A DNA stretch of 34,568 nucleotides from Saccoglossus kowalevskii (Eukaryota; Hemichordata; Enteropneusta; Harrimaniidae): positions 194,804 to 229,371 of the forward strand of contig NW_003124915.1 of assembly GCF_000003605.2 (NCBI RefSeq), given 5' to 3'. The notes below the pieces were generated by a model. It saw nothing but the letters and a program-made list of their open reading frames with translations. It was not told the origin of the DNA and did no database searches. This document shows, one piece after another, positions 11,017-20,200 of this stretch (position 1 is the first letter of the stretch; every line of letters starts with the position of its first letter). The position numbers and the translations under genes were made by a program.

Positions 11017-11201
11017 TGTAATATATTAAGAATGGCAATTATGCTAGGGAGTCAGTAGTTCATTGTAGTATGTTATGAATGACAATTGTGCTGGGGAGTC
11101 CGTATATTTTGGGAGTACGGGCAGTCTGGAATAAAGCTTGGACGTGGCCACACGTGTTGCAACAGTGTTTGTCTTTATTGACTCACAAACATTATAGAAC
11201 A
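11017..11201 (+). repeat. Putative LTR, about 185 bases
   Basis: It begins TGTAATATATT after a purine-rich tract and may end GAACA. It contains AATAAA at about 11131, suitable for element polyadenylation, and an internal 25-base imperfect direct repeat (AATGGCAATTATGCTAGGGAG near 11031, AATGACAATTGTGCTGGGGAG near 11079). The right end is set partly by where receptor homology resumes (about 11207) and is uncertain; no second LTR was seen. Confidence 0.5.
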
Positions 11202-11250
11202 CTCTCTTAATTAACGATTCTAGTGCCATCCAACGAATTGGCAGTCGAGT
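11044..11250 (-). CDS. Middle copy exon 18: kinase fragment fused to antisense LTR
   Basis: The start [13 protein letters not shown] matches right-copy [13 protein letters not shown], with APE changed to ALE. Homology stops after ESL (about 11207); the remaining 55 codons read antisense through the LTR and end at TAG (11046-11044). Kinase subdomains IX-XI are missing. A minus-strand AATAAA at 11174-11179 inside the exon could end the transcript before the stop. Confidence 0.72.
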   Translation of the reverse strand, partial: TRLPIRWMALESLIKRVFYNVCESIKTNTVATRVATSKLYSRLPVLPKYTDSPAQLSFITYYNELLTP

Positions 11251-14200
11251 CTAGTAGCAAAAAAGTAAGGTTTTTATTTTGATGTACATGTAAGGCTTGA
11301 CAAATCAAAATATCACAATAAAGAGCTGGTGTTGAGTTATGCGGCTTTGTTACACAGTGGTACTTTATGGCAAATTATACAATTTTACACCCTGGATATT
11401 CTAATATCATAAGTTGAGAACAAGATTGCAACTTAATTGTGATGTTTATTAAGAAAGAAATGGTGAAGTATCATATACGTTGAACACATACTAGTACAAC
11501 AACGTTACCAAATAGACTGTATGTAACATGTGCTCACCTCGCGCTTGTCTTTGACTTCAGAATCATCAGTGCGGATTGCTTTGGAAAAGGAAGCAATTTT
11601 GCATACTTCATTTTTCCCAACAAACACATTCCTAGCACCAAGTTTACGATGAATAATCCCCAGACTGGAGATGTGCTGCATTCCATTTGCTATTTCTTCA
11701 CAGAAGAGCAGAAGTTTCTCAGAGGTCACTGAGTCATCGTTCTCAAACATGTTGGAATATATTGAATCATCTTGCTCTTTAGCACTCTCAGCTCTTTCTT
11801 TGCGACAGTTGAGCAACACAGGTTTCAGGTTGTCATAGTTGGCGAACTCCATAATAATACTCGGCTTAGCTATAGAGAAAAGACATTCAGTGAATTTGTG
11901 AAGTGAATTTTACTCACTGTCGCTAGAATCTTCAACACTCTGATCTGCAACGTGCGTAAATTATTGACAATTTCTTGATATTGGTAAGGAATTGTTTTAC
12001 TATTAGTGTTCGTAGAACTAGCAAGATACATCTAAGGTTGTTAAGATCACTTACGTGTCCCACTGGTTATCATACAGCCCATTAGACGAATTACATTATC
12101 ATGAGGAATGATGTTTAACATTATATCCAGCTCATGCAGAAGACTTTCGCGTTGATATACATTGTTGGTATCTACGAATTACAAAACCAGTTACGTTATT
12201 CCGGTAGTTAATTGGTATTTGATATACATTTATACATCATTACACAATTTTATGTATACATTCATGGGTTTCTACACTTATGCATCGTGTTTTACATTAC
12301 AGGTTGATATACAGTTTAAATATATATGTATGTGTGCTAACGATCATATAAAAAACATGATCCTACCTTTGGTTGTCTTGACGACTACAGTGGACACTCC
12401 ACGAACACCACAAATGTCCGTAGCATTTGCTTTAAAAATTCCAGGCTGTATGAGTTCTTTCAGTTCTAATTTGTTTGACGGGAATTCCATATCACCAATT
12501 GTGAGTGCAGCGCCTATCCCGTAGTCGTTTTCTCTTTTTTGTCCTCCTACAGCAGCTACTTCCTCTGATGTAGCCTCGTATTGGTAGTTTACGTGACCCT
12601 GGATATTCAATAATTTAATCAATAATTATTTATATTTCTTTCATAATGCTCGAGAATTTTTTTCCATAGAAACAATACTTACAATAATCAACTGTTCAAT
12701 GACTTTGTATACATTTATTTGTAACCCTTTATAGTTATCGAAACACAAGTCGGAAGCTATCATAATATGCATCCACGTTAATATTATGTTGTTATTAATA
12801 CAATTTCGTACCTGTTTATTTGTACCATCTTTAGTGCACAGCTGGCAAAAGAAATGCATAAGTATTATTATATCTTAAAAATATTATCACATGGTGTGGA
12901 GTTATCATACCTCATATAGTGTATATAGTGTCATTATTCTTTATCCAGACAAAACAAATCATAATATGTTGCTATCATTTATTACAATATGATAAAACTC
13001 AAGTTATTTTGTAATACTAGATTATATCAATCACGAAAAACGTGATCAGCCACGACCTTTATTATGTGGCAGGAATTAGATTTGCTTTAAATTAGTATAT
13101 CTTTATGTGATTCGTAATCGTAAACAACCTCACATCATGTACTGCCCCAGGCAATATTTCATAACAGCTGTAAAACGATTTTGTAATAACCACCTTTGGT
13201 AGTTTGTCCATTCTCCATAATATTATAAAAGCAACAGTAGCAAGTATGAGTATAATAGCGCCAACAACACCTCCAGCTATTTCAACACCACTATTGCCTT
13301 TGCTGGCTGTTGATGCTTCTGCACGGATAAGTAACTGTAATTAAAATGTAATAATAAATGAGAATAGATGGGCATATTTTCCAAAATCAATAGTGATTAC
13401 CATTCTTCGAAGATATGTGATAAATAGCAAAGTAGTATCAGTGATGCGTACCATTCGTGTAACGGTCACTTACGTTAAGTTCCTCAGTTTTCGTCAACAT
13501 AGCACTGTTGTACACGGTTATCTTCACCACACATTGTTTAGCGCCATTGGGGAATTCTATAACAGCAGCACTCTCTTTATTTATGATGTACTCGCTATAA
13601 AAACACATGTTCGCCTTACTTAAGCAGTGACATCCTGAAAGACGGCAATTTGCGTCCTAGTTCGAAAAAAAAAGGTTTGAAAAAAAAATGAAAGAAAAAG
13701 GAATTGCTGTGTTCGTTCAATGTCATATGTTTTAATAATAATAACGATGTATGTGTGATGCAGGTAACGCAAGAAGTCTATTATATTTAACTTTAATGTT
13801 AATATGTGTTATTGTTCAACTATACTTTATACATACTATTTGACATAGTATGTACCATGTCGTTTATTCGTTGCAATTTACTTGCTTTACTTTCTATGTC
13901 AGCAGCTACTATGAGTGTATATTTTACTTACTGCGGGCCTATTATCCGTAATCACACCCCTTGCATACACAGCACTTCCGATTTCTGCATCTCGTATTTC
14001 CCACTCTATCTTGTTAATACCACTCTCCTGGTCAACTGCACGAACAGTAATCCTGTATTTTAAAGACAAACATGTAAAATAATATGAGGATGAACTGCAG
14101 AATTTTTTGGCACAATGTCCATTCTTTATCGAATGGTCGCTGGACGAGATCAAACAACGATGAATGTATGGGGTTGTCGGGGGTATAATATACAAAGTGT

Positions 14201-17200
14201 GCGTTTTAAAAAATTGTGTTTATAAATACGACTAAGCTACAGCCATTTCGTTCAGCAGATTCAACATTGAATAATTTGCGACTAAGTGAGATGACATGTG
14301 AAAGACGAACGCACCATTTTGCAATTACGCGTTTAAAAAGTTGTCTCGGAAATCTTACAGAAGTTCAAAACATTATTTTTTGTTTGATATTGTTTGCCAA
14401 ACTGTAAAATAGTAATCGTTTATTGCAACATACTTTTTGCTGTCATTTATCTATTAGCAAAAAAACAAATGTTGATGAGATATCATATCTTACTGGTTTC
14501 TGGTGAAATCAATAACACCATCATCTAATGACAAAACATTTCCGTTGTTGTCTGTTACTTTGACGTCAGAGATATCGGGTGGAGTTGAATCTACATACAA
14601 AGAAGCAATGTCTTCTTTTACAGTACCCATAACATCTTGAGCTTTCATCCATATAGTTATTGCTTCACCATTTTGGACAGAGACGGGTAATTCTATTTCT
14701 CCCTACAAAAATAGTGGTTCAACTGAATGTTAGTCAGATAAGTGCTCTGTGAGTTATTTATTAACGATATGTATTCAAATATAAAATGTTTATTTTGTAT
14801 ATGTGAAATTGTATATTTTATGTCAGTTTTTGAATGGCAAATAAGGGCAAACCTAGAATGTAACCCTTGATGAACGACCCAATTAACAATCCGGCGCGAA
14901 GCGTCACCTCTCGATTCGATCCGACCGAAGGATTGATTTACCTGTGGCACATTCACTTCGATCCATTTAATATTGTCTGATTTACTTGGAGAAGAGTCAG
15001 CATATCCCACGTGAAATAAAACTATACCATCAATATTAGGTACAGCTTCACGTGACCGAGTGGGTGGTTAACCTGTGACCTCGTCATATCCTGGAGTCAA
15101 GGCTGGTTTTGCATCAGCAATAGCATTGAGATACTTGTTATCCCGATAGAAAGCATTATAAAAATGACCAGTCCATTGTACTGTGACCTGAAATATAATA
15201 ACATCATGTGCATAGTTATTAGAAATGTGTAATTCACATTTATTTTGATACCAACATATTTATGACTTCAAGTCATTGCTATTGTTTGTATATCTGTAAT
15301 TGCCTTATCTGATACGACGGGAATCCACGCAACACCTTCATTGACCGAAGCCCCGGCTGCAGTGATAGGAATGTCAATGTCAATGTCCACAGTGCTAATA
15401 TCATCATACATTACAAACCGACGTGCTCTCTCAGAGTGCCCAACCTGGTCAAACACGGTTAGAACAATGGAATACAACCCTGTGAAAATATGACATTTTT
15501 TTTAAAAAAATGTATCACTTTAAATATAAAAATGTTGAGCAGTAGAGCGAGTAGGAAATGTGACAGAGCATGGGTAAACGATGTTTTCTAATACATTTCG
15601 TAACAGTTCTAATGGTAGTTTGTGCAGTCGTATTTATATCCGCACAAAAGCTGTGCACTTATATGAGGTAATGTTCGTATGGTTTTACAAATCTTTAGAT
15701 TGTATATTACTCATGTTATATATTGTCTCACCAGGTTGACGGAGATACAAGGTTGCCTGTGATGTGGGTGGTTGTATGTCAGTTACTGACGCGTATGGAA
15801 TGGAGGATATATTATCCAAATCCCCAGTTTTTGAAGATGCTTCAATAGCCAATTGATATGCTTCGCAGGTATAATGGCTTATACCAGAGTTGCTGTCACT
15901 CCAGTGGGCAGGGGTCCATTCGACTCTGACGGCAGTCTATAATGAAGTAATAACAAACAAGTTATTGTATAACATATACCCCTACGAGTTGTTATTTATA
16001 ATAGTTGTTAATGAACAATTGAGTTTCAATTTAATCAGTCATCTCCATAAATGGGAAATGAAATATCATGTCAATCGTGATTATGTCTATTAGATTGACT
16101 TTTGGCAAATTTGCATTTGTTACACTGTTACTGAAACTTTGACATCATATTAAAAGAATCATCTCAATCTCAACTAATCAGTCAGTTGGATAATATTAAG
16201 ATAAATGGATTTAAATTCAGTTTATTTTTTCAGTAATTTTGACCTGACTGAAATATATGTGTGCAATATAGGAAGGTGCAGAAAAGCTAGGCACCAAATT
16301 TTCGTTTTGAAAGGTTTCACAAATTAACAAATAGACCATAACGTGTCATAACACTTACTTCCATATGAACATACTGAAAGTCTCGTTTTTTTTATTTGGT
16401 GATTGAAAGACTGGCTTTCTTTACCAGAATGAAGGCCTCTGACAATGTTGTATTTAGACATCAATACTTTTTGCAATATACATCAATCAATTTATAAATG
16501 TGTTAATGATACAACCCTGGGTATATCATTAGGCGAAGTAAATGATAATGGTTAGGTCTGTGCTGATAATGCACTATTGTACCAAACGAGCAAAATCATA
16601 TAACTATGAAACATTACAATATAATATAAATCAAAACGTATAATAGTTGATAATAGAATTGACAAACATGTAATGGCAATTGTTTATTTTAATATTAAGT
16701 AATTATTTGAATAAAATATTTAGGCGATTCGATAATCAGCAACCTGACTAACCAAACCAACGGTTTCAAGTTATTTTATTTTTAGTAACCCGTCTTAGGA
16801 AATTAATCAGTGAGCCCTGGGTCAAAAGGGTTGCAAAAATAAATGTATAAAAATCGTTACAGATTTGGACACACATGCGCCATTGATTTTAGATGGTATA
16901 ATTTCAAAGTATGAAATGTTCACATATTTGTCAGATTCATTCAATAATTTTAATAATGCCTTTTTTGTTTTAGAACGGGTAGGGTTAGGCATTATATACT
17001 TGTTTCCATGTCGAAATTAGATGGTAATGACATGTAATCTAATTATTTTAATTACTTTGCATACATTTTTAGTATACGGTTCTGCAATTTCAAGTATTCT
17101 TGAATCACAAGGAACGCCATTCGATACACAATGTCTTGGAGGGAGAAAGTCGAATATCACTGTTTTTACATTGGCTCCATTATTCGGAACGTAGTTTATA

Positions 17201-20200
17201 GCAGAATTGACAGTGACTATATTCTCGTCGTCATAATTGTTAATTTTGATAAATCCAGAATTCTTGGAACGCAATGTGACTGTTAATCTGTGGAAAATAC
17301 AATATATATATATATATATTAATTTTGTGATATATATGTAGATTTACAATACACGACCATTGATAGCCATGTACAATGTGCTTCATATAACGTATCATTT
17401 GTTGTAGTAATTGATATTTAAATACGATTATGTGGCTTTATTACAGCCCTTAAAATAGGCCTTCAAATTGAATTATAATTATTTAAATATGGTTTCTATT
17501 GACGTTTGTCAGAAAGATGTAAAATTTCCGGTGATGTTATATTATTTCAGGTAGCGGCGTTGAACATCATCACAGGGATCAAAATCTCAAAATGTTTCAG
17601 CCAATATTGATTTGTTTGTTCAAATCAAAGAGGCTACATAAATAATTTCCCAACTTGACAGTATATTATTACGAGTAACACATAAAATGTACCTCTGGCT
17701 ATCTATAGGGAACGAAGCATAAGAAGAGAAGACAACAAAGGAAACGATAATATTTCTAATCAGAAAAAAGGCAAGCCTGTGCTTCGATACGTGTTTCGCA
17801 CGATATACATTAAATCCTCAACGAGTAAACTGGTTTGTTTATTAAAAACGGCACTAAAAATAAAATCTTACACGTCGCTGTCCTGAATAGTGTATCCAGA
17901 TATATCAAACACTTCTGAGCAGTGTCTTGAAGGAAGTTGTTCCCGTGGGACTTGAGTAGCATCGGAAGCGACGTAACACCTCTCATGACCACTGGTAACC
18001 ACGGTCAGTCCACTCTGTGTCTCTATTATATTTAAAATAACATTTTAAATGTACTAACTAGGAGAAGCATGTAGTTTAGTTGTTATACGAATAGAAATAC
18101 ATAGCGACATGAATTGTTGGCAGAAGTTTAGAATCAGTGCTCAAAACTAAAGTATATTTGTTAATCAAGTATTCGCCTGATAACACTGAAGGTTGGTACT
18201 GTTAAATTTTAGCTGACATAATACATTTTTACACAAATCGCGATTTCAAGTGTAGTTCAAATTGTCGTTCATTGATGAAAATCATGTTTTTGAGAGATTG
18301 TACCACATTCTAGTGACAATCGACGACACAACCAAAAGCAGTAGTCGATTTGAACGACGTTGCCTACAGTTATATACATGATATAGACGTCACAAAATTC
18401 ATAGGAGTGGTATATTGCTTAAAAACATAAAGTGCAATTTAAATTATTTTTTAAAATAAATATTTTTTAATTACGCTTTGTATTAAAACTACGAAAACAA
18501 ATGACGACATACCTCTACTCAATGTCCAGTCTATAGATGCTTCTATAATACCAAATGCAACTTCATTTACATAATATGGCTGCGGTGGAAGGTCATTTGC
18601 ATGAAATTCTGTTCTCCAGTTAATTATAAACTTAGTTGCCTGTAGAGGGCAGTATAACCTGTTTTCATGTAGACAATGCGACTCGTACGGTTTCTTAGTA
18701 CCTTCAGTTGTTTCAAACTTCAGAAAACATTCATCTAATGTCGGCAAGTTGGAGTTGGAAACTGATACGCAGTGCATTGGAAGTAGAATATACGGGTTAA
18801 GTGATATCATTACCCACATGTCAACGTGATTACATTACATATACATGTATAACAAGTTCTGCTTACAAGGGGGTTTGGATTATAACACGATCTAAATCCT
18901 ACTTTAAGCCATTAAACTTTTTTATGTGCTGAGCTCCTTTGTATAGTAAATATATGTTTGGTGTCCAGAGAGAGAAAAGCTAAAACGCGAAAACTCGATG
19001 CTTTATTATTACATGTAATATTAGGTTTCGAGGGCTGCCGAAACTGAAAAAATACACTCAATGAAATTAACAGAGACAGAACTATGCAGAATATGATTTG
19101 CCCGTACTAAACGCATGTCAACACCTACACTATTGACATTGGCTGTTTATTCTATTGATATAGCACTTGTCCTACTGATGCAGAACGTTCAGAGAATGGT
19201 AAAAACGCGCACGTTTCATACATATTGAAACACAGTTGTAAGCAGAAATTTGCATATCAATCTAGTATTTCCACGTTTCTCGGATATAATAAATACGGCG
19301 TTTTCAGAACGCAAGTTGTTTTATTGTGTTTCAAAACAAGATACATACGAAGTACATTAATTGATGGTTTTCGTATATGAACTCAATTTGTTTCGAGGTG
19401 TCATTATGAAGTCTGGGGATGGGCAGTTTGACGTACCACCCTGGAATAATGAATGGAAATGGAAACAAATTCAGACACATATCACGTTTTTGATACAACA
19501 ACTGATCATAGACATCAGAATAGCTGTCTCTTTAAACATATCAACGTTTGGCCTATCTACTATTATTTTGTTTTCAATGTTGACAACATGTCTATTCTAC
19601 ATTATATCGGTATGAATCCTATTCACTGGTAAGTTTGTTGCGGTTTTAGAACCGCGGGGTTAGTGTTACACATGGTTTGAATCTAATGTTCAGAATCGTT
19701 TGTGCATGACGTAGTTTATGCACAATGGAAATGAATTGGAGAGTGGTTTAATTTATAACAAAACGGAACATATTTATCAGTTTCGATAGACTGGTTGGTC
19801 ATCAAATCATAACAGCTTTTATCTTAAAATATAATCGTACACACAATCCAAAATATAATTGTTTTAGTAACGATAAAACAGTAACAAATATATATTTCCT
19901 TTATTGGTATTTTACAGTAGTATTTACATTGCCGTTCTTCGTATATGTGTTTACTTACTCTGTAGACAGTTGTCTCCACTAAAACCATTCGCACACATGC
20001 ACGTTGTCGACGGTTCCCCCGTGCAGGTTTCAGGGTAACAGAATTTACTATCTGGTCTCCATGAACATCGCTCTGTAATGTAAGAAATACAAAATGCTTG
20101 CAAACACATATTATTGTATAATATATTAACATCGTCGGCCTACAGATGGCTAAAGTTTAAGAATGGTGAGCTATAAAAGTATAATCCATACATTCTTTTA

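Larger units (their letters stand above)
10465..11201 (+). mobile_element. 3' end of an LTR retrotransposon (Ty3/Gypsy-like)
   Basis: Plus-strand order: an open frame ending at 10662 with a typical post-integrase tail, about 350 bases of untranslated DNA, a purine-rich tract (about 11000-11015) and a putative LTR starting TGTAATATATT. No 5' LTR, gag or polymerase was found to the left, so only the 3' end remains here. It abuts the last exon of the middle receptor copy in antisense orientation. Confidence 0.65.

Noticed and set aside
14877-14937. Hairpin with caatcc/ggattg arms in intron 10
   Set aside because: Arms of six bases over a long loop are expected by chance; no RNA family fits.
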